Positions 35,009 through 42,869 of a stretch of 64,000 nt of DNA are shown here, one piece after another. This DNA comes from Gorillibacterium timonense. GTDB lineage: Bacteria; Bacillota; Bacilli; Paenibacillales; NBRC-103111. Position 1 is the stretch's first letter. Every line of letters begins with the position of its first letter. Where the stretch lies: NCBI RefSeq assembly GCF_001457415.1, contig NZ_LN881723.1, forward strand, positions 62,001 to 126,000, in the 5' to 3' direction. The notes beneath the pieces are model-generated. The model was given only the letters and a program-made list of their open reading frames with translations. It had not been told where the DNA came from and made no database searches. The position numbers and the translations under genes are program-made.

Positions 35009-35452
35009 TCATTTTTGTGATGCTATTAAAAATTTGAGAAACGAGAATATTACCCTTATTGTCGTTAGTATCGCAACACTAAAAACAAACGACCATCCGA
35101 TTAAAAAAATGTGACCTACATCTTTGTTGAAGGACGTGTCAATTAAAAGCCCGAAGATGGATAACAGTGAGATCAAAAAGAGAAAGATAATCGCACTAAT
35201 CAAATAGCTCATTAGCTTCTCATAGGCACCTATTTGTTTTAGCGCAATGACAAATGGGTTCTGGTTAAGCGATGGCAACAGTGTGATTGCTGCAGCCAAA
35301 AACCCAACTGCAATTGACCCCATACTTATTGTTGAGTTCATAATGTCTTTAAAGTTAACAAAATAGGATGGATAGATACCGTAATAAATAACCAGAATTG
35401 GTGGGATCGCTCCGATTAGGTAAGGTAACGTTTTTTCGAGAATGCGTCCCAT
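35009..35452 (-). CDS. Four-helix membrane protein of the cargo module
   Basis: The 147-residue protein has four strong hydrophobic segments (about 8-27, 40-62, 80-105 and 115-138) joined by short loops. It has no signal-like cleavage site and few charged residues. I do not recognise a family. It is expressed right after the 289-residue gene (22-bp gap, ribosome binding site GAGAGGTGG) and before a perfect terminator. Its DNA is much richer in A and T than the phage genes around it. The pairing suggests a membrane partner of the soluble protein, perhaps in exclusion or defence. Confidence 0.6.
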   Translation of the reverse strand: MGRILEKTLPYLIGAIPPILVIYYGIYPSYFVNFKDIMNSTISMGSIAVGFLAAAITLLPSLNQNPFVIALKQIGAYEKLMSYLISAIIFLFLISLLSIFGLLIDTSFNKDVGHIFLIGWSFVFSVAILTTIRVIFSFLKFLIASQK

Positions 35453-35474
35453 AATACCACCTCTCCCCCCTCCA

Positions 35475-36344
35475 TTATTCGTCTCTGTTAATGTACATTC
35501 GGTTTAAGTTTGTCTTGTGGTAATTATACGCTTCTTTAACAGTCTCCATAATCATATCCACAGTTAATTTCTTATGTTTTTTCAAGTATTTCTTTTTCGT
35601 AAAAATTATCCTTTGCTTAATAAGATCAATCGTTTCCATGTCTCCTTCAATTTGGCCGCTCACATTTAATTTCTCGATGCTCTGGGAGTTAGTAAGCAAA
35701 TTTTTCACTTTTGATAAAATCGCTGGTTTCCCAAGCTTATTTCCTTTATCAGAACCAATAACTACTTTTAAACTGTCTCCTTGAAAAAAACGCAAAAAAT
35801 CAATATCTCCGCTTAGTCCTCTTTTTGCACCTCTGGCAAACGTAAAGTTTGTCGGTCGAGAAATCTTATATTCAATGCTTTTGACCAATGACATTTTATT
35901 GAGTTTGATCAACGTATTTGGGTCGATGATGACCTCTAGTTCAACATCGTCACAGGAAGTCAATTTGCATAGATAGCTAATAAAAGTGTTCATTCCAAGT
36001 CCTGATCGATTTCTTTGTAATGCTATAACTTGGTTTTTAGGATTATACAAAAAAATCGTATCGAAAATTGGACCTTGGTCATCTTGCTGTGCTAACGCTT
36101 CACGAGAGCCCTGTAAATCACCGATATACGCCTCATCAAGAACGTTAACTTTTTCGGCGTTGCAAATCCAAAGATCATTCTCATTTGCAATCTCACGAAT
36201 CCGCGCATAGAAATCGACAACTTTTACGTTATTAAAATTGCCTAATTTCCTGGTAGCTAATTCTTTGATCAGTGCTTGTTCCAAAGCATCGCTGGTTTGG
36301 CTTTTGAAAGTAAAGAAATCAAAAGTAATAGCTTTTGTAGGCAT
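35475..36344 (-). CDS. Soluble cargo protein of unknown function
   Basis: The 289-residue protein starts MPTKAITFDFFTFKSQTSDA. It has a middle region with IFDTIFLYNPKNQVIALQRN followed by RSGLGMNTFISYLCKLTSCDDVELEVII, and a basic C-terminus (IIFTKKKYLKKHKKLTVDMI). The middle stretch recalls small families known only as DUFs (perhaps DUF6731), but I am not sure. I see no nuclease, NTPase or protease motif. The gene is AT-rich, is preceded by a terminator and its own leader, and is paired with a four-helix membrane protein. This is the classic layout of a prophage moron, so a host-benefit or anti-phage role is plausible. Confidence 0.55.
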   Translation of the reverse strand: MPTKAITFDFFTFKSQTSDALEQALIKELATRKLGNFNNVKVVDFYARIREIANENDLWICNAEKVNVLDEAYIGDLQGSREALAQQDDQGPIFDTIFLYNPKNQVIALQRNRSGLGMNTFISYLCKLTSCDDVELEVIIDPNTLIKLNKMSLVKSIEYKISRPTNFTFARGAKRGLSGDIDFLRFFQGDSLKVVIGSDKGNKLGKPAILSKVKNLLTNSQSIEKLNVSGQIEGDMETIDLIKQRIIFTKKKYLKKHKKLTVDMIMETVKEAYNYHKTNLNRMYINRDE

Positions 36345-36430
36345 TGTATCCCCATCCTCTTGTCGAATTATTAGTACCTATTCGACACCAGGAAGGAATT
36401 TCCTCCCGAACCAGTGTAGAGAAGAAGAAA

Positions 36431-36448
36431 GCCGCCCCGAAGGACGGC
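36431..36448 (-). terminator. Terminator between the late regulator and the cargo module
   Basis: GCCG/CGGC with inner CC/GG pairs forms a stem, followed on the minus strand by TTTCTTCTTC. The rest of the 36345-36553 gap contains a TAAAAT-like element and an AGGAAATTCCT palindrome, but no certain promoter. Confidence 0.55.
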
Positions 36449-36553
36449 GAAAAGGAGGAGTACCCGCAAGATCAGCGCTTACTTACACGATGTTCATAGT
36501 AGCATTTTAGCACGTTTGAAACTGGCCTTTTGTCACGCGAGTCTATCATGATT

Positions 36554-37171
36554 CTATCGACCTTGTAACAGTGACCCTAATTCTTGCACTGCTTGAACCT
36601 TCCACCTATGAAAAGTCATCACTGATACATTAAGCTCATCTGCGGAAAAATTAACTGGCTTGTCCTCAACGTACCGCATTCGCAGCAACCGGCCATAGCC
36701 CGGGTGCATCTCCTCAAGCACGGTTAAGGCATTGTCGATGTAATCCCTCTCGGCCTCGAGTTCTTGAAGCTCGCAGATCCGCTCCAGAACCGCATCGATC
36801 CCATCAGCCGGCACAGCTCCCAACCTGGCCTCCAGCACCTTGGCGATCTTACAGGTGAGCTCCTGCAGGCGTTGCTCATCCTCTGCATCGTCTCCCTGCA
36901 ACCTGGCCACCTCGTGGTACTGGCTCCTGATCCCGGAAGGGTACCGGGCCAGGTAAGCGTGCGCCGTGGTCTCCAACTCCTGTTCGCGTGCCGACAGATA
37001 CATATAGCTCGGCATCCCCCGCAGTTGCCGGTGAAGCTCCTGCAGCTGATCATCGTGGGCGATCGCATTGACGGTGTAGCCCATGCCAACGTGATGCCGC
37101 TCCAGGACGCGGATACGCCCGACGATGCGCTTGTAATCCTGAAGCTTGGCGATTACCGCTTGTTCTGTCAT
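36554..37171 (-). CDS. Sigma-region-4-like late transcription regulator
   Basis: The 205-residue protein is mostly helical and ends with a helix-turn-helix like sigma factor region 4 (RLLRMRYVEDKPVNFSADEL followed by NVSVMTFHRWKVQAVQELGSLL), as in ArpU-type and related late regulators of Gram-positive phages. Such proteins usually switch on packaging and virion genes. It is the last gene of the replication block and is followed by a terminator. The regulated genes lie directly downstream. The start overlaps the preceding stop as TGATG. Confidence 0.65.
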   Translation of the reverse strand: MTEQAVIAKLQDYKRIVGRIRVLERHHVGMGYTVNAIAHDDQLQELHRQLRGMPSYMYLSAREQELETTAHAYLARYPSGIRSQYHEVARLQGDDAEDEQRLQELTCKIAKVLEARLGAVPADGIDAVLERICELQELEAERDYIDNALTVLEEMHPGYGRLLRMRYVEDKPVNFSADELNVSVMTFHRWKVQAVQELGSLLQGR

Positions 37172-37347
37172 CAGTGCCCACCCCTTCGTCTCCAGAGATC
37201 AGTTCGCGCGATCCGAGGCGACTCTCCGCGGCGAAGCTGGTTGTAATGCTCGTACCGTTCAAAGTGGTATCGGCTCACTGGGTAAGCATAAGCCACGCCC
37301 CGGTACAGGTGCCACCTCGAAAAAATCCAGTAGATTACTTTCATCAT
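37171..37347 (-). CDS. Aromatic, arginine-rich 58-residue peptide
   Basis: ATG at 37347 follows GGAGGTGAAG and overlaps the stop of the preceding gene (TGATG), and the stop overlaps the next start in the same way. The product (MMKVIYWIFSRWHLYRGVAY and onward) has a short hydrophobic start followed by many Tyr, His, Trp and Arg residues, ending RTDLWRRRGGH. No family is recognised. Tight coupling on both sides argues that it is translated. Confidence 0.5.
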   Translation of the reverse strand: MMKVIYWIFSRWHLYRGVAYAYPVSRYHFERYEHYNQLRRGESPRIARTDLWRRRGGH

Positions 37348-37619
37348 GCTTTCTTCACCTCCTCCGGTATGAACTGCTCGTCCTCTGTTGCCTCGACGGC
37401 TATCTCCCTCATGCCGTCCCAAAGCTCACGGATCTCGTGCGCCTTGGTCACGACGGCTGCCTTCTGCTTCGGGGTCAGCTTGATGTCCATAGCCTCCTCG
37501 TAATGCTTCTGGGCCATTCCATAAGCACGGGAATGCAGAATATCCATTTCAGCCCAGAACTGATTGGCGGTCATTTTCTTAAACCGCTGAAAATAATGCC
37601 TTTTCTCGTCGCGGTTCAT
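37344..37619 (-). CDS. Hypothetical phage protein
   Basis: The 91-residue helical, charged protein begins MNRDEKRHYFQRFKKMTANQ and contains KHYEEAMDIKLTPKQKAAVVTKAHEIRELWDGM. It overlaps the SNF2 helicase stop by ATGA and the next start by TGATG. No function can be given. It may belong to the small proteins that accompany the VRR-NUC/SNF2 pair in Firmicutes phages. Confidence 0.55.
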   Translation of the reverse strand: MNRDEKRHYFQRFKKMTANQFWAEMDILHSRAYGMAQKHYEEAMDIKLTPKQKAAVVTKAHEIRELWDGMREIAVEATEDEQFIPEEVKKA

Positions 37620-38989
37620 CCTCTCACCCTCTCTATTCTCGCTTTAACTGCCTGCATCAGGGCTTCTTGTCCAGCGGCCTTCCGTCCCAGTGCCTCGACA
37701 GCTTCTTCGTCCATCGTGCCTTCAGCCACCAAGCGAATGACGACGATGTTATGTCGGACACCCTGCCGATGTACGCGGGCATTGGCTTGTTGGTCTTCCT
37801 CCAGACTCCATATCTGGTCGAACCACACAACCGTTCGGCAGCTCGACTCCTGCAAGTTGAGTCCGTGTCCGGCGCTCTTCGGATGCAGCAGAAGCAGCGG
37901 GATCCCGTCATTGTTCCATGCTCTGATGTCCTCGTTGCCGTCCTTACCTTTTCGCAGAATCTGCGCTTGCGGGAATCGGGCTTGAATCCGGCTCAGGCTA
38001 TGCTGAAAGTTGTAAAACACCATAACGGGCTTGCCCTGTGCCGCCTCGATGAGGTCCTCCAACGCATCTAGCTTCGCATCGTGGATAAGCTTAACGCCCC
38101 GATCCTCGTCATACACGGCACCGCTCGCCATCTGCAGAAGCTTGTTACTCAAGACGGCAGCCGTTTGGGCTACCACATCGGCATCCGCGTATTCGATCAA
38201 AAGCTCCTTCTCCAGCTTCTTGTAAAGCTCAGCCGCTTTGCCAGTAAGCCGAACGGGAACATTCCGGTCAATCCGTTCAGGCAACTCTAGCCAATCTTCT
38301 GCTTTCATGGATACCGCGATATCGCCGATCGCCTCGTAGACCCGTTCTTCGGACTCCTTTTTCTGCTTCCAGTTGTAGACCACATGGCCGCTCCGCTCGC
38401 CCGGTAGGAAATACCGGTCTCGATATCCCGTAATGGTCTTACCCAGACGATCGCCTTGATCCAGCAGATATACCGGCGCCCAGAGGTCCATCAGGCTATT
38501 AGGTGCCGGGGTGCCAGTCAACCCGATCAGTCGTTTGATCATGGGACGGACTCGCCGCAATGCCTTGAAGCGCTTGGACTGGTGATTCTTGAAGCTGGAT
38601 AATTCGTCAATCACGACGGTATCAAACGGCCACTTGCTGCCGTACTCTCCGACCAGCCACTCCACATTCTCCCGGTTGATGATCCAGATGTCGGCATCAG
38701 CTTTAAGCGCTCGGCGCCGCTGGTCAGCGCTACCCAAAACCTTACTGATTCGCAAATGCGTTAAGTGGTCCCATTTGTGAATCTCGCGGGCCCACGTGTC
38801 ATCGGCCACACGAAGCGGGGCAATCACAAGCACCCGTTCAGCGTCAAAGTAGTCATTCAGCAATTGATCGATCGCGGTCAGGGTGGATACTGTTTTGCCT
38901 AAGCCCATCTCCAAGAACAAGCCAAGATAAGGCGTGTCCAGGATTCGCTGCGTGGCGTAGGCTTGGTACTGGTGGGGGATGAATCTCAT
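37616..38989 (-). CDS. SNF2-like helicase (replication module)
   Basis: The 457-residue superfamily 2 ATPase has PHQYQAYATQRIL (Q-like region), Walker A EMGLGKTVSTL, Walker B VIDELSSFKN in place of DEAH, motif III GLTGTPAPNSLMDLW, and in the second domain FYNFQHSLSRI, LLLLHPKSAGHGLNLQE (motif V) and QANARVHRQG (motif VI). It is a DNA translocase of the type found beside VRR-NUC nucleases in Firmicutes prophages, probably acting in replication or recombination. It overlaps the VRR-NUC stop by ATGA. A second, different SNF2-like protein is encoded at 42859-44241. Confidence 0.85.
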   Translation of the reverse strand: MRFIPHQYQAYATQRILDTPYLGLFLEMGLGKTVSTLTAIDQLLNDYFDAERVLVIAPLRVADDTWAREIHKWDHLTHLRISKVLGSADQRRRALKADADIWIINRENVEWLVGEYGSKWPFDTVVIDELSSFKNHQSKRFKALRRVRPMIKRLIGLTGTPAPNSLMDLWAPVYLLDQGDRLGKTITGYRDRYFLPGERSGHVVYNWKQKKESEERVYEAIGDIAVSMKAEDWLELPERIDRNVPVRLTGKAAELYKKLEKELLIEYADADVVAQTAAVLSNKLLQMASGAVYDEDRGVKLIHDAKLDALEDLIEAAQGKPVMVFYNFQHSLSRIQARFPQAQILRKGKDGNEDIRAWNNDGIPLLLLHPKSAGHGLNLQESSCRTVVWFDQIWSLEEDQQANARVHRQGVRHNIVVIRLVAEGTMDEEAVEALGRKAAGQEALMQAVKARIERVRG

Positions 38990-39267
38990 TCCACCATCGC
39001 CTCCTGTATGAGTCGCTCAATGTCAGCTTCGCTGTCGATCTTATAATGTCGGTGCCCTAGCGCCAGCAGATCCTTCCGCCACTTCCGCTGAAGAGGTTCT
39101 AGCGGTTTACCTGGCGCCTTCATCTCGACGTAGACAGTCAAGCCATTCGGGAAAATTGCCAGTCGATCAGGTACCCCGCGGTTCCCGGGACTGACCCACT
39201 TCGGCATCTTCCCACCAACACGCTCGACCGCAAGGCGGGCTTTTCGTTCCAGTTGACTTTCCTGCAT
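38986..39267 (-). CDS. VRR-NUC domain nuclease
   Basis: The 93-residue protein is a minimal VRR-NUC (PD-(D/E)XK) nuclease. Visible landmarks are VERVGGKMPKWVSPGNRGVPDRLAIFPNG with the metal-binding aspartate in VPDR, and TVYVEMKAPGK with the E-x-K pair. Standalone phage VRR-NUC proteins cut branched DNA such as Holliday junctions and usually precede a SNF2 helicase, as here. ATG at 39267 has AGGAGGAA upstream. The gene starts just after the iteron-like region. Confidence 0.85.
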   Translation of the reverse strand: MQESQLERKARLAVERVGGKMPKWVSPGNRGVPDRLAIFPNGLTVYVEMKAPGKPLEPLQRKWRKDLLALGHRHYKIDSEADIERLIQEAMVE

Positions 39268-39388
39268 GATATTCCTCCTGTGCAGTTGAAGCACTCAATA
39301 CGCGTATGCGTATGATATGTGCGTTTAACCTACATATAGGTATGGTTACGTATAGGTTAATTTTATTTATTTATATAGAAGGGAAATT

Positions 39389-39549
39389 ACTGCTTCAACT
39401 GCTTCAACCTGGTTCAAACCATTGGTATGACTGGCTTTTTGCTGATACAGTGAACTAATTTTTACTGCTTCATTTACTGCGTCAACTGTATCAGTAGGTG
39501 AAGCAGTTGAAGCAGTGCTGATGCAGTAAAATTAGGGCTCACTGCTTCG
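39389..39549. repeat. Iteron-like ACTGCTTCA array, candidate phage replication origin
   Basis: The 9-bp unit ACTGCTTCA or a one- to two-base variant occurs forward at 39389, 39398, 39464, 39476, 39485 and 39541, and inverted (TGAAGCAGT type) at 39443, 39499, 39508 and 39519. Several copies abut exactly. An AT-rich stretch (39355-39380) and an inverted TTAACCTA/TAGGTTAA lie next to it. It sits between the primase-helicase and VRR-NUC genes, a likely origin position. Confidence 0.55.
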
Positions 39550-41877
39550 CTCAAAAACGGTCTGTTGACCATATCCAAGGATGCGTAAACGGCTCTTTCC
39601 TTCATGCCATCCCGGCATCTTCCGCATGATGTCACAGACCTCTTTTGCCTCCCAAGGCTTCATGTCCCCTTTCTTCTTACCGAGACATTCCACCCATATC
39701 TGAGCCGCACACACGCGCTGCCGGAGATTGCCTGACGGTCGGTCCATGTCGTCCGGCTCCTCGCTCTCCAGCCATTCTTGGATAAGCCCTTCCCGGGGAT
39801 CGCTCTCCATATGTGCAGCCTGCCGGCGCTCCGCTTCCAAACGGATTTCGTCATCCAGCTGTAGGGTTTCCCCCGCCTTGAACCAGCTCAACACCTCAGC
39901 CCAGATCTGGCTTACCTCTGAATCGGTCAAATCCTCCCAATGGCTGCGCTCCGCATGCTCCGGGACAACCTCTACAGGCCAAAAGCGGCGATTTCCGGTC
40001 GTGTCTCGCAAGAACCCCTTCGTATTGGTCGTCCCGAAGAAGATGCACTTCCGCGGAAACTCGGTCACTTGGCGATCGTAGGCCACCCGGTAACGGTCCT
40101 CCGTCTTGGACAGAAACGCTTTGACCTCCTCGACCTCCGTCTTCTTCATGGCTGACAACTCACCAATCTCGAAGATCCACCCGCTCTGCAGATGCTCTCC
40201 AGCTTCCTTATTCTCGAACGTCCGCAGGGAATCACTGAACCACTCCCGGCCTAGCTTAGCTAGAATTGAACTTTTACCCGCCCCCTGCGGGCCGACCAGA
40301 ACGAGCATTTGGTCAAACTTGCACCCAGGACGATAGAGCCGCGTAACAGCAGCCAGCAGCATCTTGCGGGTCACCTGACGGACATAGTGAGTGTCAGAAG
40401 CTCCAAGGTAGACCGGGAATAGCCGCTCCGCTCTCGGGATGCCGTCCCATGTCGTTGATTCCAGATAGGCCTTGATCGGGTGGAAGGTGTTGCGGTGAAC
40501 AACCTCCGTGAAGGCGTTCTGAATGGTCTTCCCCCCGTTAATCTCATGAGCCTTGCTGAACCAGTGCTGGAGCCGCTTATCATCTGCCCCCAGCCAAGGC
40601 TCATAGGCTCGCCCTTGACGCTCCATCTCTCGCCACGGTAACGGGCGCCGAATGACCTCCGCATTACCAAAAGCGTCGTAAGCGAGGATGCCTCGCCAAA
40701 CACCGTGGGACAGGATCAGCTCCACGTTGCCGGCCGTAGGAAGCAGTGCATTAGTCTTGTGATGCCGCTCGAGCTTCTCGACCCATGAGTCATCCTCCGG
40801 GTCTTCGGCGTCGTCGAAATCTACGTCCGCGAAATCCGCCTGCAGTTCAGCCCCAGATGCCCGTTTGACTTCCGGCAGACTGCTCGCCCAGTGCTCTGTT
40901 GCCAAGTGACTCGGCTTTTTGGCGTCAGGAGTGAAGTCCTTCACCCGCTCATCCAGGTGCCCGAACTTGTGAACCCGCACCAGGTCAAACAGGTTGTATG
41001 TCCGGCCATCGCTGACCGGGTCGCTGTCCTGGTGCGAATAGGCCAGATCCTGATCCGGGTAGATCTCTAAGCCGTTTGCAGAGGAGCCGCGGGTGTAGGT
41101 GTAGCGGTTAGGCATTGTGCCTGTCGTGTACACCTCAGACAGGAAGGTCTCTATGCCTTCTTCAATCGAAAATGTTCGGCAGAATTGGCCGATTGTTCCG
41201 AACTTCTCACGAGGATCTTGTGCCTTGGAAGCAACGTTCCGAAGCGCCCGGGTCTCCTCAGGGTGACGTGGCCAGGCGGCCACATCCTGCCAATCCTCAT
41301 AAAGTGCCAGCACGTCGTCAACCGTGAGGGCATCCCCTTCAGCGACTTCCAGAAAAGGCTCGCCGTCTTTGGAACAGCTCGGCCAGTACATGAGCCGGTG
41401 GACGTCGAAGGTTGTTTTATCGAAGTAGGAGATACCGATCTGCTGAGCAAGCATCCGACTGACTGCAGCGTACTCGTCCGGGCTCATTGCCCGGTCCATT
41501 GGGATGATGAGCCGGAACTTCGGCTTCTGTGGCCGGTGACTGTGCGTCGAATAGACGGCATACGCCCGGCCACCCAGAATGAGCTCGACCGCGAACAAGA
41601 ACCCGTCATCGGCGAAGTCAGCGTCGAGCGTGATTAAGCTGCGAGTGTCGACGTTCTCCTTCTTCCGGCGACCTCCCCGGATCAGCCCGCCGACGAACGC
41701 CGGCCCATCCTTCGCCTTGCCACGCGCCGGCACCTTCATCTTGTCGTATTGCGCCATTGTCTCTGCTGTCCGCCGCACCTTCCGCAGCCGCTCCACGAAC
41801 TCTTCCCAAGTCCAGTATTCCGGCTTCCAGCTCATATCCGTGCGGTGCTTCCCGAGCGATATGTCTAGTTCGTGCAT
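39532..41877 (-). CDS. VapE-like primase-helicase
   Basis: This protein of about 781 residues has an N-terminal primase-like region (SLITLDADFADDGFLFAVEL, STHSHRPQKPKFRLIIPMDR) and a C-terminal virulence-associated E (VapE) helicase domain. That domain carries Walker A LVGPQGAGKSSILAKL, Walker B-like WIFEIGELSAMKKTEVEEVK and the sensor FFGTTNTKGFLRDTTGNRRFWPVEV. It should start and drive phage DNA replication. The start is ATG at 41877 (or GTG 41886), with GAGGTGATC upstream overlapping the methyltransferase stop. The candidate origin lies immediately downstream. Confidence 0.85.
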   Translation of the reverse strand: MHELDISLGKHRTDMSWKPEYWTWEEFVERLRKVRRTAETMAQYDKMKVPARGKAKDGPAFVGGLIRGGRRKKENVDTRSLITLDADFADDGFLFAVELILGGRAYAVYSTHSHRPQKPKFRLIIPMDRAMSPDEYAAVSRMLAQQIGISYFDKTTFDVHRLMYWPSCSKDGEPFLEVAEGDALTVDDVLALYEDWQDVAAWPRHPEETRALRNVASKAQDPREKFGTIGQFCRTFSIEEGIETFLSEVYTTGTMPNRYTYTRGSSANGLEIYPDQDLAYSHQDSDPVSDGRTYNLFDLVRVHKFGHLDERVKDFTPDAKKPSHLATEHWASSLPEVKRASGAELQADFADVDFDDAEDPEDDSWVEKLERHHKTNALLPTAGNVELILSHGVWRGILAYDAFGNAEVIRRPLPWREMERQGRAYEPWLGADDKRLQHWFSKAHEINGGKTIQNAFTEVVHRNTFHPIKAYLESTTWDGIPRAERLFPVYLGASDTHYVRQVTRKMLLAAVTRLYRPGCKFDQMLVLVGPQGAGKSSILAKLGREWFSDSLRTFENKEAGEHLQSGWIFEIGELSAMKKTEVEEVKAFLSKTEDRYRVAYDRQVTEFPRKCIFFGTTNTKGFLRDTTGNRRFWPVEVVPEHAERSHWEDLTDSEVSQIWAEVLSWFKAGETLQLDDEIRLEAERRQAAHMESDPREGLIQEWLESEEPDDMDRPSGNLRQRVCAAQIWVECLGKKKGDMKPWEAKEVCDIMRKMPGWHEGKSRLRILGYGQQTVFERSSEP

Positions 41878-41882
41878 CCTGA

Positions 41883-42869
41883 TCACCTCAGCATTTCATC
41901 GAAAACTTCATCAGCAGCCATTTGAAGATTGGAAGCAGCCGCTCGATAATAACTCTCCTTCAGCTCAACCCCGACGAAGCGTCGGCCCATCTTGATCGAC
42001 TGGTATCCCTCCGACCCAATGCCTGCGAATGGGCTGAACACGATGTCTCCCGAATTGCTCCAAAGCTCCACGCACCGAGCGATTACGTCCAGTTGCAGCG
42101 GGCAGATGTGCTTCTCGTCCTTCTCTTCCCGTGCACTCCGATACTGCAGTGTGTTGCTCTGACGAATATCCATCCAGACAGGCGAGGCATACCGGCGCCA
42201 TACCTGATGGGAGTATACCGGGTCTTCCTTTGCCATTGAAATATCCTTGTGAACCCGGCTATCCTTCAGATCGGGCTCCTTTTTAGGAGCAGTCGGTTCA
42301 CCGTCGCCAAAAAACTGAGAGAGCCCGTCTGGGTGAGCGATCGGTTCCGGGTTATTACCGGGTTTGCGGAAAGTCAGTACGTAATCAGGAAGCCCCTGCC
42401 GGCACATGGCCGAGTCCTTGGTCAACTGCTTGTGAAGCAGCCCTATTGCCTTCGTGCGGGTAGCCTCGACCAGTGGATCTTTCCAGATTGTCACCCGAGA
42501 ATGGTAGATGAAGCCTTCACCTTCGAAGGTTTCCCGCAGTTGCGCCGGGAAGTCCTTGATCCCGATGAAACCGTCCCGGGACTTCATAGCCGGGATGTCC
42601 ATGCAATGGAAGGAGACCAATCGACCAGGCATCGTGATCCGGAACAACTCTTTGACTAAGAATCCGAAGTGTTTGTAGAACTCCGTATCATTCGCGCTGT
42701 TGCCCATATCCCGTTCCGAATTAGAGTACGTATATAATGAAGAGAACGGCGGTGAGAAGATGGAATAATGAATGCTGTTATCCGGAATTCCTCGAGTAAC
42801 CTCCACGCAGTCGCCGTTGTAGAGTGCAAAGTCTTCCGTGACGGTCTCCTCAATCGTATTAACCTGCAA
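41883..42869 (-). CDS. Orphan DNA methyltransferase
   Basis: This protein of about 328 residues is an amino-methyltransferase in the beta order. Motif IV FSPPF is near residue 45 and motif I DIVFSPFAGIGSEGYQS is near the C-terminus. SPPF favours N4-cytosine or a related amino target. No restriction enzyme gene is adjacent, so it probably protects phage DNA or marks it rather than forming a restriction system. The frame is open to GTG 42878. TTG at 42869, ten bases after AAGGAG, is my preferred start, and it lies inside the end of the helicase gene. Expression is coupled to that gene. Confidence 0.8.
   Translation of the reverse strand: MQVNTIEETVTEDFALYNGDCVEVTRGIPDNSIHYSIFSPPFSSLYTYSNSERDMGNSANDTEFYKHFGFLVKELFRITMPGRLVSFHCMDIPAMKSRDGFIGIKDFPAQLRETFEGEGFIYHSRVTIWKDPLVEATRTKAIGLLHKQLTKDSAMCRQGLPDYVLTFRKPGNNPEPIAHPDGLSQFFGDGEPTAPKKEPDLKDSRVHKDISMAKEDPVYSHQVWRRYASPVWMDIRQSNTLQYRSAREEKDEKHICPLQLDVIARCVELWSNSGDIVFSPFAGIGSEGYQSIKMGRRFVGVELKESYYRAAASNLQMAADEVFDEMLR

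Noticed and set aside
41883..42869. Restriction-modification system
   Set aside because: Only the methyltransferase is present. Neighbours are helicases and replication proteins, with no restriction endonuclease or specificity subunit.
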